Source: Paenibacillus sp. PAMC 26794 (GTDB lineage Bacteria; Bacillota; Bacilli; Paenibacillales; Paenibacillaceae). Taken from it: DNA of 64,000 nt. The translations under genes and the position numbers were made by a program. Positions 18,995-27,210 of this stretch are shown piece after piece. The notes under the pieces are model-generated. The model was not told the DNA's origin. It was given only the letters and a program-made list of their open reading frames with translations, and did not search any database. Location: the NCBI RefSeq assembly GCF_000316035.1, contig NZ_ANHX01000011.1, forward strand, positions 310,001 through 374,000, read 5' to 3'. Each line of letters begins with the position of its first letter. Position 1 is the stretch's first letter.

Positions 18995-19501
18995 ATGAGT
19001 GTATGGAAACGAATTAAAGGAATACTAACGAAACCTGAACCACTGCAGGCAGAGAAAACCATGCTTCAGCTTGCGCCTGGTGATATCTGTGAGGTTTCTC
19101 TGGTCACTTATGAAGTCGTTGGTCGGGTTCAAAATCGTGCTCGAAATGCGGTTGTGCTCACGCTGCAGGATGGTACCGCATTTCGATATTTGCATATCGA
19201 AGAACGAGAAATCACCCGTTATGCCTTATATACACCAATCGATGGCAGACTAGATGCACCTGATGAGGTGCCTACATTGCTGGACCTGGATGGACGCGCA
19301 TATCATCTGGAGGAAGAGTATGGAGGCATGGTAACTACGGCAGGTAGAACTCCATATGGCCAGGCTGGAGAACAATTGGTATGGCAGTATCAGTCGGATG
19401 ATAATATGCTTCTTCGCGTGGAGTGGCAAGACAGAAAATTTACACTGTATGAGGGTGAGTCCATTATTCCTGCGGATATCAAAGTGATTCGTTCGAGCTA
19501 G
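18995..19501 (+). CDS. DUF4178 domain protein
   Basis: A 168-aa soluble protein of mostly beta character. The segments LAPGDICEVSLVTYEVVGRVQ, FRYLHIEERE and LLRVEWQDRKFTLYEGESI match the DUF4178 pattern. No signal or transmembrane helix is visible. ATG start after AGGAACAGGAG. It lies between the DUF350 gene and the DUF4247 lipoprotein gene, 11 bp before the latter, within the same operon. DUF4178 proteins recur in PspA neighbourhoods; their biochemical activity is not established. Confidence 0.85.
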   Translation: MSVWKRIKGILTKPEPLQAEKTMLQLAPGDICEVSLVTYEVVGRVQNRARNAVVLTLQDGTAFRYLHIEEREITRYALYTPIDGRLDAPDEVPTLLDLDGRAYHLEEEYGGMVTTAGRTPYGQAGEQLVWQYQSDDNMLLRVEWQDRKFTLYEGESIIPADIKVIRSS

Positions 19502-19512
19502 GAGAGGTTCCA

Positions 19513-20253
19513 ATGAAAAAACGCTTGGCACATGGATTAAAATTAATGCTGGTCCTCAGCCTTGTGATGTCTCTGTTGTCCGCGTGCGGAGCAGCACCTT
19601 CTGTTCAGGACACATATCCGCTTGAATCGGTTAACGGGAGTGGTAACTCAACGTCCTATGTGTACCGGGCTTCGGACCGTACCGTTCCGGAAGTGGCTCA
19701 GGAATTGTCTGACCAGCGGCAACCGGATCAGATCTCGGCAGAGAACACAGAGCGTATGTTCCTCGTGTATCAGGACGAGTATTATCACCTGCAACAAGAC
19801 CCTAACAAGCCGGAGGATACCTTGGTTGAGGTGGACTCCAAGGAATATGTTCGGCAGAACTACGATTCATCTTTTTTGCAAGGTTACCTGACCGCTACAT
19901 TAATAGGTAATCTGTTCGATTCTTTTGGCGGGCGAGGTTATGGCAACTATCGAGGATATACCAATAAAGATACGTATAAACCGAGTGCAGGATCTTATCG
20001 TGCACCAACAAGTAATGATAAGAAGCTTGCTCCACCTATTACTGTTGATCGAAAAGGTACGATCACAAGGCGCGGAAGCGATAAAGATTCAAGCGTGGGA
20101 TCTGGCGGAGGATTATTCAACCGCAACAAGGATCAGAGCAAGGGAACCATTGATCGCAACAAGAGCAGTGGTGGGTTGTTTGATTCACCTAAGAAATCCT
20201 ACAAAAAACCAAAAACCAGAGTGGGCGGCGGCCGAATTAAGAGGCGAAGATAA
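19513..20253 (+). CDS. DUF4247 domain lipoprotein
   Basis: A 246-aa lipoprotein with signal and lipobox LLSAC (Cys at about 25), a globular part to about 135 and a Gly/Ser/Lys/Arg-rich low-complexity tail ending in KTRVGGGRIKRRR. The globular part (TERMFLVYQDEYYHL, KEYVRQNYDSSFLQGYLTATLIGNLFDSFGGRGYG) fits DUF4247. The basic tail could contact anionic wall or membrane surfaces (inference). It is the last gene of the pspA cluster; ATG start with AGGAGAGG. Confidence 0.85.
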   Translation: MKKRLAHGLKLMLVLSLVMSLLSACGAAPSVQDTYPLESVNGSGNSTSYVYRASDRTVPEVAQELSDQRQPDQISAENTERMFLVYQDEYYHLQQDPNKPEDTLVEVDSKEYVRQNYDSSFLQGYLTATLIGNLFDSFGGRGYGNYRGYTNKDTYKPSAGSYRAPTSNDKKLAPPITVDRKGTITRRGSDKDSSVGSGGGLFNRNKDQSKGTIDRNKSSGGLFDSPKKSYKKPKTRVGGGRIKRRR

Positions 20254-20298
20254 TAAACATCTAATTATAAGCATCGTTGTTAAACGCAAAGTTCATTT

Positions 20299-20360
20299 AA
20301 GAACAGTGACAAGGGAAGGCGGATTCACCTCGCCGACATGACCTTGGAGCTGTTCTTTTT
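20299..20360. terminator. Terminator after the pspA cluster
   Basis: AAGAACAG (20299-20306) pairs with CTGTTCTT (20350-20357), with an inner GGCG/CGCC helix and a T-run. It lies between the convergent DUF4247 and HNH genes. Confidence 0.6.
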
Positions 20361-20363
20361 GGT

Positions 20364-20654
20364 TTACGATTTGCGAACATGATTGGATTTACGTACACGG
20401 GGAATCGTTGTAGCAGGCTGTTTGCGAATCCAGCGGATAAATGGAATCATTCGTTCATCCTGTCTCAAGGATTGCAGATCAGTGAGACCAAGGGTTACAA
20501 TGTCGCGATTGGTGTATAGCGAATGAATCTGTTTGTGACAGGGGATGCACAGGTTGGCTGTTGGCAGAAACGTTCCTCCCATTTCTTTGGGTGTCAGATG
20601 ATGAACGGTCGTATTCACAGGTTCTCTTCCGCATAATTCACATCGATTACTCAT
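20364..20654 (-). CDS. HNH endonuclease family protein
   Basis: A 96-aa protein with two zinc-knuckle CxxC pairs (CELCG, CIPCH) around the HNH core: VHHLTP, then GGTFLPTANLCIPCHKQIH. Small stand-alone HNH proteins of this type are nicking or double-strand nucleases of unknown target, and many are chromosomal. ATG 20654 has AAGGGAGG 8 bp upstream; an ATG at 20660 is too close to that site. The C-terminal 20 residues are basic. No phage gene lies beside it. Confidence 0.8.
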   Translation of the reverse strand: MSNRCELCGREPVNTTVHHLTPKEMGGTFLPTANLCIPCHKQIHSLYTNRDIVTLGLTDLQSLRQDERMIPFIRWIRKQPATTIPRVRKSNHVRKS

Positions 20655-20779
20655 GATCATCGCCTCCCTTTGTCACTTATATTATGGGCAGACAAGATGC
20701 CTTTCATGTTGAATATAGATCTAGGAATGTTACACCTGTAAGAATAAGATTGTGTCACAGGATTCAATAAGTGATGTAC

Positions 20780-20808
20780 TTGTTATCTTACAGTATTCGG
20801 GCTACACT
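20780..20808 (+). promoter_or_regulatory. Sigma-A promoter of moeA-mobB
   Basis: TTGTTA (20780-20785), a 17-bp spacer and TACACT (20803-20808), 40 bp before the moeA start. Confidence 0.55.
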
Positions 20809-20848
20809 TTCTTAAAAGATGATATGTCTCTAGGAGGTAAGAATACTT

Positions 20849-22144
20849 TTGAAAACAAACTCACATTCACATGATATGACAACTGCCAAATTCAATCGTA
20901 CGGCTGTACAGGTACCGGATGCCCAAGCCACAATAGCTGCAAGAGTGAATCTAGGCTCCATAGAAAAAGTTCACCTTGAATCTGCTCATGGCCGCACACT
21001 TGCAGAGACGATTCAGGCACCTCATCCGTATCCATTCTTCCGGAGATCGGGTATGGATGGATTCGCGATTATAAGTACAGATACCATAGATGCATCGAGT
21101 GATCATCAAGTTTGGTTTCGAGTAATTGATGAAATTCCTTGCGGCTACACCTCGGACCACACCATTGTTTCCGGTACGACGGCTCGTATCATGACCGGCG
21201 CACAGGTTCCGGAAGGTGCGGATGCGGTAGTCATGATGGAGATGACCGAGAGCAAGGTAGAGAACGGAGAACAGTGGATAGCATTGAAACGGCACATATT
21301 GTCAGGTGCTAACATCACCCCAATCGGACTGGAAGTCCAAGAGGGACAGCAACTGCTCGAAGCAGGAACGATCATCAGGGCAGGAGAGCAGTCCGTGTTA
21401 GCTACTTTTGGCATAGCAGAAGTTCCCGTATTTCAACGTCCAAAGGTGGCGATATTCGCAACCGGTACGGAATTGCTTGATGTAGATGAGCCATTACAAC
21501 CAGGTCGAATTCGAAACAGCAACAGTTACATGCTGCGCTCTCTGGTTGTTGAAGCAGGTGGAGAGCCTGTGATGTACGGTTCTATTGCGGACGATGTGAA
21601 TACGGCAAGGGCCAAACTGGAAGAAGCCATTCAAGATAATGATATCGTGGTGACCACAGGTGGTGTATCCGTCGGGGATTATGATATTATGGGCGAACTT
21701 GTGCTGGAAGAGCATGTGGAGATGTTGTTTAACAAAGTGACGATGCGACCAGGCAGCGTGACCACAGCTGCTATATATAAAGATAAATTGCTTTTTGCAC
21801 TTTCGGGTAACCCGGGGGCTTGTTTTGTAGGTTTTGGTCTGTTTGTTCGTCCAACCATTCGTTCCATGCAGGCGGATGCTCATCCTTATATGGAAGAATG
21901 GACTGCGATCTTGGAAGAAGAGTACACCAAAGTTAATAATTTTACACGGTTCGTACGTGGACGCACAGAGATCCGCAACGGCATGGTGTACGCGATACCG
22001 GCTGCCGCCCGTATAGATGAATCCAGCGTGATGATCACCATTAAAGACAGTGATTGCCTGATTGTTGTTCCACCTGAGAAAAAAGGTATTTCTGCGGGTG
22101 AGCAGGTACGCATTCTCAAACTGCCCACAGGTCATGTGAGGTAG
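20849..22144 (+). CDS. moeA: Molybdopterin molybdotransferase
   Basis: A 431-aa MoeA, which inserts molybdate into adenylated molybdopterin to make the molybdenum cofactor. Signatures: the early RSGMDGFAI stretch, TGAQVPEGADAVV, the MoaB/MogA-like catalytic domain with FATGTELLD, RNSNSYML and TTGGVSVGDYD, then ALSGNPGACFVGF. TTG start with TAGGAGGTAAG in front. mobB follows after 6 bp. No other cofactor gene is in the window, so the rest of the pathway must be elsewhere. Confidence 0.95.
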   Translation: MKTNSHSHDMTTAKFNRTAVQVPDAQATIAARVNLGSIEKVHLESAHGRTLAETIQAPHPYPFFRRSGMDGFAIISTDTIDASSDHQVWFRVIDEIPCGYTSDHTIVSGTTARIMTGAQVPEGADAVVMMEMTESKVENGEQWIALKRHILSGANITPIGLEVQEGQQLLEAGTIIRAGEQSVLATFGIAEVPVFQRPKVAIFATGTELLDVDEPLQPGRIRNSNSYMLRSLVVEAGGEPVMYGSIADDVNTARAKLEEAIQDNDIVVTTGGVSVGDYDIMGELVLEEHVEMLFNKVTMRPGSVTTAAIYKDKLLFALSGNPGACFVGFGLFVRPTIRSMQADAHPYMEEWTAILEEEYTKVNNFTRFVRGRTEIRNGMVYAIPAAARIDESSVMITIKDSDCLIVVPPEKKGISAGEQVRILKLPTGHVR

Positions 22145-22150
22145 TGGTAG

Positions 22151-22705
22151 ATGACTACAATAAGTGATACAAAGCCACATATCATACAGATTGTTGGATA
22201 CAAAAACACGGGCAAGACAACCCTGACAGCCGCGCTGATCGGGCACTTTTCTTCTATGGGACTTAAGGTAGCGGCGATTAAGCATGATGGACATGACCAT
22301 TTCGAGATGGATCAAGAAGGAACGGATTCGTATCGATTTGGAGAGGCAGGGGCCTCGGCGGTGGTTGTTATGTCAGAGAAACGTACTGCGATTATGGAGC
22401 GACAGGCAACCAAGCTGGAGGATATGCTGAGCTATCTGTCGGGTTATGATTGGATTGTTGTTGAAGGATTCAAGGATGCTTCTTATCCCAAATTCGTGAT
22501 GGTTCGAGAAGAGAAAGATCTGACCTTGATTAATCAGCTTAAAGGGGTAGTGGGTATGATCTCATGGTTACCTTCAGAGCAGTTTATAGAGCAGAGCACC
22601 GTAAGCAGAGATATAACATGGTACTCGGTTCATGAAACGGAGTATATAGCCAATGCTTTGTTACAGATGGTTGAGAGCGAGTGTAGGCAGAATGGTGAAG
22701 TCTAA
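22151..22705 (+). CDS. mobB: Molybdopterin-guanine dinucleotide biosynthesis protein B
   Basis: A 184-aa P-loop GTPase-like adaptor. IIQIVGYKNTGKTTL is the nucleotide loop; KVAAIKHDGHDHFEMDQEGTDSYRFGEAGA and DWIVVEGFKD are family hallmarks. MobB assists MobA in attaching GMP to molybdopterin. It lies 6 bp after moeA and is probably co-transcribed from the promoter at 20780. ATG start; the ribosome binding site is weak (GTAGTGG), which suggests coupling to moeA. Confidence 0.93.
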   Translation: MTTISDTKPHIIQIVGYKNTGKTTLTAALIGHFSSMGLKVAAIKHDGHDHFEMDQEGTDSYRFGEAGASAVVVMSEKRTAIMERQATKLEDMLSYLSGYDWIVVEGFKDASYPKFVMVREEKDLTLINQLKGVVGMISWLPSEQFIEQSTVSRDITWYSVHETEYIANALLQMVESECRQNGEV

Positions 22706-22785
22706 TCGTAGAAACGTCAAGAAGTGTTATATTATGGTCGCTGGATATGATTGAATGTACAGAGAGCGTGATTGATCGCCTTTGA

Positions 22786-22813
22786 GTATAACGTAATTTT
22801 TATTATGTAAACT
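22786..22813 (+). repeat. dif-like Xer recombination site A
   Basis: A 28-bp 11-6-11 arrangement: left arm GTATAACGTAA, centre TTTTTA, right arm TTATGTAAACT. The right arm equals the XerD-side arm of Bacillus subtilis dif as I recall it. It lies 119 bp past the 3' end of the XerS-like recombinase gene, in intergenic DNA. It has the same orientation as sites B and C. Confidence 0.55.
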
Positions 22814-22862
22814 AAATTATTTCCTGCTTTTGCTATTCTCCTTGAATAATGCAAAAAAACAA

Positions 22863-22917
22863 AAAAGCAGCAAGACCTTTCTCGGATCGAAATCCTTGAT
22901 GCGGTTTGCTGCTTTTA
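22863..22917 (-). terminator. Terminator of the XerS-like gene
   Basis: AAAGCAGCAAGACC pairs with GGTTTGCTGCTTT (22903-22915) with A-rich and T-rich flanks. The A-run on the left gives a U-run on the minus strand, just past the recombinase stop. Confidence 0.65.
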
Positions 22918-22931
22918 TTATGTTCGGGATG

Positions 22932-24023
22932 TTACATCCCGTCGTCAGTACGACGTTCGATGGCTTCGGACATCGTTTTGTCGGTAAGGTGAGCATAGAT
23001 CTCGGTCGTTTCCGTAGAAGCGTGTCCAAGCTGCTCTTTTGTTTTGTAAATATCATTTTGCAAATAATAGTCGGTTGCGAATGAATGGCGTAATTTGTGT
23101 ACGGTCAAGAATGGTTTGCCAAAACGTTTAGCGTATTTCATAATCATGGCCTGGATCGCTCTTTTGGTCATTCGGCTGCCTTCTGATTCTCCGTTTCGCA
23201 TGGCAATGAACAGACCTTTCTCCCGCTTGGGCGTACGGTAACGTGATTGCCGCAGATTCATATAGGTTGCGAGTTCGTCCTTGGCCTGTTCCCTGAAATA
23301 AACGGGTGTTTTGTAAGTCTCATCATTGTTACCTTTGCGATATACATACAGGAGTTTGTTGTTCAGATCGAGGTCATCGACGTTTAGATTCACGACTTCC
23401 GACACCCGTAAACCTGAATTTAGAATCAGGCTGGCAATACAGGCATCCCGTTCTTTGTTGATTTCATGGGAGTACAGGGCCTGCTTGTTCTTCTCCATAT
23501 CAACAGCGTAACCTTCAAGGATATAGCCGATAAATTCCAGCAGTTCCTCTTCCTCCAGGATTTTACCTTTGAGTTTGGCAGCGGTGTCCTTGGGTTTATG
23601 GGTACGCTTGATCTCAATCTTGGCCATAATATTCCGTTTCAGCAAAGGGTAAAAGTCTTCATCTTCCGCAATCTGACTCAGGTAATGGAACAGGGAGCGG
23701 AGGGAAGAGAGTTTGCGAGAGACGGTAACTCTGGAGTTTGCTCCTTCCCGCTTCGTTGTGAGAAATAACCGATAGGCGGTAACCGAATCCATACGAAGGA
23801 CTTCCAGTTCAGTCAACGTAACTTCTTTATTAGAGCTTGCCTCAGATAGTCCTTCTGCTCGCAACCAACCGAAGAAAGCTTCGTAATCTCTCAGATATTC
23901 GAGCAGGGTAGATGGGGACAGATCAGGCAGCTTGTAGTCCATGAATTGCTGAACGAACCAAGGCATGGAAGGTAGTTTGTCATCCAGCTTGCGTCGATCA
24001 ATCTCTTTTTGCACGTTGGTCAA
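22932..24023 (-). CDS. xerS: Tyrosine recombinase, XerS-like
   Basis: A 363-aa tyrosine recombinase. The N-terminal SAM-like core-binding domain is about 15-130. The catalytic domain contains Arg (SGLRVSEVV, about 206), Lys (YRKGN, about 230), HxxR (HKLRHSFA, His about 309), His (LGHAST, about 334) and the nucleophile Tyr (EIYAHLT, about 343). The length and the insertion after residue 165 fit XerS better than XerC/XerD (about 300 aa). I chose TTG 24023 because GGAGGTG precedes it by 7 bp; ATG 24038 would overlap that site. Its 3' end faces dif-like site A at 22786-22813. Single-gene Xer systems often sit next to their target; that this enzyme acts there is inference. Confidence 0.82.
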   Translation of the reverse strand: MTNVQKEIDRRKLDDKLPSMPWFVQQFMDYKLPDLSPSTLLEYLRDYEAFFGWLRAEGLSEASSNKEVTLTELEVLRMDSVTAYRLFLTTKREGANSRVTVSRKLSSLRSLFHYLSQIAEDEDFYPLLKRNIMAKIEIKRTHKPKDTAAKLKGKILEEEELLEFIGYILEGYAVDMEKNKQALYSHEINKERDACIASLILNSGLRVSEVVNLNVDDLDLNNKLLYVYRKGNNDETYKTPVYFREQAKDELATYMNLRQSRYRTPKREKGLFIAMRNGESEGSRMTKRAIQAMIMKYAKRFGKPFLTVHKLRHSFATDYYLQNDIYKTKEQLGHASTETTEIYAHLTDKTMSEAIERRTDDGM

Positions 24024-24215
24024 GTTCGACACCTCCATGTGAAAACATATAAAATTAATATTCAAATTAATAGTATTCTATGCTCTAGTGTACCATAATT
24101 TACATGCTCACAGCTTGCTCACCGAAGTAGGCAGTAAGTAGGGGATGCTTCCTTGCCCTTCGGCGCGTAAACCTTTAAAGTAATCAGTATACGTAGAGCA
24201 GAGGAGGTGAACCGG

Positions 24216-24704
24216 ATGAATATGAAAATAGAGCTGGTTCCCCGGGAACGCAGTCAGGTGATTCGGCATTTAATGCAATTTTATCTATATGATTTTACCA
24301 AATATCTGAATATTGATGTGGACAGTAACGGTATTTTTCCGGAATATCCGGGTTTAGAAGCATTCTGGACAGAAGAAGACCGCAAGTTTCCTTTTTTGAT
24401 TACAAGTGACGGGGCACCTGCAGGGTTTGCTCTGGTGGAGAAATTGGAGCCTGGCAGTAAGGATAACGACTACTATTTGACTGAGTTTTTTGTTATGCAA
24501 AAATATCGGCGCAGTGGAGTGGGCACCCGGGCAGCCTATGAGCTGTTTAAACGTTTTCCAGGAAGATGGAAAGTGACCCAAGTTCGTAACAATGTCATTG
24601 CGCAGGCGTTCTGGCGAAAGATTATAGGGGATTATACCGGAGGCCGTTTTCGAGAGAAGTTCCATCCGGAACTGGGTAATCCAAGCCAGTATTTTGTAAC
24701 CTGA
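24216..24704 (+). CDS. GNAT family N-acetyltransferase
   Basis: A 162-aa acetyltransferase. The acetyl-CoA loop is visible as FFVMQKYRRSGVGTRAAYELF (Q/R-x-x-G-x-G/A type), followed by VRNNVIAQAFWRKI, which is the usual motif B. The N-terminal half (LMQFYLYDFTKYLNIDVD, FPFLITSDGAPAGFALVE) is typical of small-molecule or protein acetyltransferases of this family. ATG 24216 is spaced 8 bp from GAGGAGG. Substrate unknown. It is divergent from the recombinase gene and followed by an SDR gene after 79 bp. Confidence 0.85.
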   Translation: MNMKIELVPRERSQVIRHLMQFYLYDFTKYLNIDVDSNGIFPEYPGLEAFWTEEDRKFPFLITSDGAPAGFALVEKLEPGSKDNDYYLTEFFVMQKYRRSGVGTRAAYELFKRFPGRWKVTQVRNNVIAQAFWRKIIGDYTGGRFREKFHPELGNPSQYFVT

Positions 24705-24783
24705 TTCCCATCAGGGCTTCACTTACATATAAAGCATTCTGTTTGAATGCAGAAATTAAGAAACTAATAAAGGAGTGACTAAC

Positions 24784-25557
24784 ATGAACGTACCTACCTT
24801 CCATCTTGATGGACAGACAGCACTGGTGACAGGGGCGGGGAGAGGGATCGGAAAAGCAATTGCGATTGGACTTGCCCAGTCAGGCAGTGACGTTGTACTT
24901 GTATCCCGAACGATGAGAGAGATTGAGGAAACAGCTGCCTATATCTATGAACAGACAGGGCGTAAAGCGCTCGCTCTGACTGCGGATGTGACATCAAAAG
25001 AACAAATGGAAGAGACGTTTCAAGAGGCGATCTCGGAGATGGGTAGTCTGGACATTCTGGTGAATAACGCAGGTATGAACATACGGACACCAGCACTTGA
25101 AGTAACGGACGAGCAGTGGGAGACCATCATGCAGACAAACTTAAAATCGGCTTTCTTCGCTTCGCAATTGGCTGGTCAGCATATGAAGGAGCGCGAGGGT
25201 GGGAAGATCATCAATATCTCTTCGGTAGGCGGCCATACGGCTCTTCGAACAGGGGTCGTATATGGCGCGACGAAAGCTGCATTAATTCATATGACCAAAG
25301 TGCTCGCACTGGAATGGGGCAAGTATGGAATCCGTGTCAATTCAGTAGGGCCATGGTATTTCCGAACACCTCTCACTGAAAAACTTCTGGATGATCCCCA
25401 GTATTTGCAGGAAATTGTAAGCCGTACACCGCTACAGCGAGTGGGAGAACTGGAGGAAGTGGTAGGACCGGTTGTATTCTTGGCATCAGATGCAGCGGGA
25501 TACATAACGGGTCAGACGTTATTGGTTGACGGTGGAATGTCCATTTATGGTTTCTAA
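24784..25557 (+). CDS. SDR family oxidoreductase
   Basis: A 257-aa classical short-chain dehydrogenase. It has the NAD(P) motif TGAGRGIGKAIA, NNAG at about 90, the catalytic Ser in NISSVGG and the Tyr-Lys pair in VVYGATKAA, plus a C-terminal YITGQTLLVDGG. The family pattern resembles gluconate 5-dehydrogenase and 3-oxoacyl-ACP reductase types; the substrate is not determined. ATG 24784 follows AAGGAG by 9 bp. The next gene is an aldo/keto reductase, so the two may serve one sugar or polyol pathway (inference). Confidence 0.9.
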   Translation: MNVPTFHLDGQTALVTGAGRGIGKAIAIGLAQSGSDVVLVSRTMREIEETAAYIYEQTGRKALALTADVTSKEQMEETFQEAISEMGSLDILVNNAGMNIRTPALEVTDEQWETIMQTNLKSAFFASQLAGQHMKEREGGKIINISSVGGHTALRTGVVYGATKAALIHMTKVLALEWGKYGIRVNSVGPWYFRTPLTEKLLDDPQYLQEIVSRTPLQRVGELEEVVGPVVFLASDAAGYITGQTLLVDGGMSIYGF

Positions 25558-25690
25558 ATAAATGAAGTTGGTTGAAGTTTGGAAAAGTGGGTGGCATAAC
25601 CCACTCATGGGTAATAACATAGGGAAGTTGAAGTTAATCTGTATTTCTATTTATCTGTACCCAATTCACTGAACTTGGAGGAAGATAACC

Positions 25691-26584
25691 ATGGAAACGC
25701 GCAAGTACGGTAATACTGGCATGAACGTAAGTACACTTGGATTTGGCGGAGCGGAAATAGGCAAAAATGTATCCAAAACGGATGTAGCGACATTGCTGAA
25801 TAGTGCCCTCGATGCTGGATTAAACGTGATTGACACGGCTGAATGTTACGGTGACAGCGAGGAATTAATCGGTGAGGTGCTGTCACATCGGCGTGATGAC
25901 TACTATTTGTTCACCAAATGTGGACATGCTGCCGGGATCGAAGGTCCGGATTGGGATGCCAAAGTACTGGAGCAAACGATTGACCGTAGTCTGAAACGGT
26001 TGAAAACAGACTATGTGGATGTTATCCATTTGCATAGCTGCTCTGAGGAAGTACTTCGACAAGGAGCAGTAATCGAAGTACTGCAGCGTGCCAAGGAAGC
26101 AGGGAAAACCAGATTTATCGGATATAGTGGGGATACAACAGATGCGCTATATGCGATTCAGACCGGAGTATTTGACAGCCTGGAGACTTCATTAAATATC
26201 GCAGATCAGGAAGCAATTGATCTTACGTTGCCTGAGGCAAGGAAGAGAAACATGGGTGTAATCGCGAAAAGACCAATTTCCAATGCGGCCTGGACGTATG
26301 ATACACTTTCGGAAGAGGCTTATCCATTTATATACTGGAAGCGCTTAAGCGAACTTAACTATGGTTTTCTGGGTGAAGATGCCCAGGCAGCGGTAGAAAC
26401 TGCACTGCGTTTTACGCTAAGTACCGAAGGTATAGATACGGCTATTGTAGGAACAGCCAAGCCCAATCGCTGGCAGCAAAATGCTGATCTTGTGGCTAAA
26501 GGCGCACTTCCACAGGAATTGTATGATGAAATTAGAGCACGGTGGAAAGAAATCGCCGGAGTAGATTGGACTGGCCGAACTTAA
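25691..26584 (+). CDS. Aldo/keto reductase
   Basis: A 297-aa NADPH-dependent AKR barrel. The start TRKYGNTGMNVSTLGFGGAEIG, NVIDTAECYGDSEELIGE with catalytic Asp/Tyr, LFTKCGH with Lys, and VDVIHLHSC with His give the full tetrad. IAIVGT-type cofactor residues are near the end (IDTAIVGTAKPNRW). ATG start after TTGGAGGAAG. A perfect palindromic terminator follows at 26601-26625. Substrate unknown. Confidence 0.92.
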   Translation: METRKYGNTGMNVSTLGFGGAEIGKNVSKTDVATLLNSALDAGLNVIDTAECYGDSEELIGEVLSHRRDDYYLFTKCGHAAGIEGPDWDAKVLEQTIDRSLKRLKTDYVDVIHLHSCSEEVLRQGAVIEVLQRAKEAGKTRFIGYSGDTTDALYAIQTGVFDSLETSLNIADQEAIDLTLPEARKRNMGVIAKRPISNAAWTYDTLSEEAYPFIYWKRLSELNYGFLGEDAQAAVETALRFTLSTEGIDTAIVGTAKPNRWQQNADLVAKGALPQELYDEIRARWKEIAGVDWTGRT

Positions 26585-26600
26585 ATCGGAAATATTAGCA

Positions 26601-26626
26601 AAGCCGCCATATGGCGGCTTTTTTTA
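26601..26626 (+). terminator. Terminator after the aldo/keto reductase gene
   Basis: Perfect palindrome AAGCCGCCAT/ATGGCGGCTT followed by seven T in total, 16 bp after the stop. Confidence 0.88.
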
Positions 26627-26644
26627 CGACAAACATAAAATATT

Positions 26645-26910
26645 TTCAACATATGAAAAATTCACAACAATGATTGGAAAAGAGGCTGCGAAAATTACTA
26701 GAGAATAATGCCTATACGTCAGCCTAGTCCGAAACGGGTGAAAAAGGATGAAAGAGGAAAAATCCCAGGAAGTAGCCCTTCTTATAAACAACTAAATTTA
26801 TAAAAAACGACGAAGCTATTGAGATAATACAAAATAAGAGGCAGTCTGCGTTCGAGATAATAGATATAACGACTTAATTTATAAAATTTCAATATATGAA
26901 AAATTCACAA
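26645..26910 (+). repeat. Pair of 23-bp direct repeats
   Basis: TTCAACATATGAAAAATTC plus ACAA at 26645-26667 recurs at 26888-26910 with a single C-to-T change, 243 bp apart. The flanks are AT-rich and not repeated at length. Confidence 0.7.
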
Positions 26911-27100
26911 TAGAAAGATCATTTTCTCACCTTAGTTACCATCTCTCATACAGCCACATTAACGCACCACCAAGTTTAAAAGGAAAACCATTCTAAGCGA
27001 TTCAAGTCAACCACTTTTTTTGCGGATTTAAATCAAATTGAAAATATATCTTTATGAATGATGCCTAAAAGCATGCAGCTTAAATTCATCATCAGAATGA

Positions 27101-27128
27101 TTTTAACATATTAATTATTATGTAAACC
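27101..27128 (+). repeat. dif-like Xer recombination site B
   Basis: Left arm TTTTAACATAT, centre TAATTA, right arm TTATGTAAACC. The right arm is identical to site C and differs by one base from site A. Same orientation as both; it lies in a gene-free stretch 83 bp before an amino-acid permease gene. Confidence 0.5.
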
Positions 27129-27210
27129 AATAACAATTCTTTTGGCAATACAGACATAAAACCTCCATGACCTGTAAATCGTAAGGGGATAAGGCAGAAG
27201 GAGGAGCTTC

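Larger units (their letters stand above)
26585..27210. other. 626-bp gene-free stretch with terminator, direct repeats and a dif-like site
   Basis: This AT-rich stretch between two plus-strand genes carries no convincing open frame. It holds a terminator (26601-26625), a 23-bp direct repeat in two copies (26645-26667 and 26888-26910, 22 of 23 identical) and dif-like site B (27101-27128). The rest is unassigned. Confidence 0.7.

Noticed and set aside
21494..22315. A 273-codon minus-strand open frame opposite moeA/mobB
   Set aside because: Rich in His and Cys without any motif; a shadow of moeA codon use.
25575..25610. Hairpin GTGGGT/ACCCAC between the SDR and AKR genes
   Set aside because: Short stem without a T-run; not enough for a terminator call, so co-transcription remains possible.
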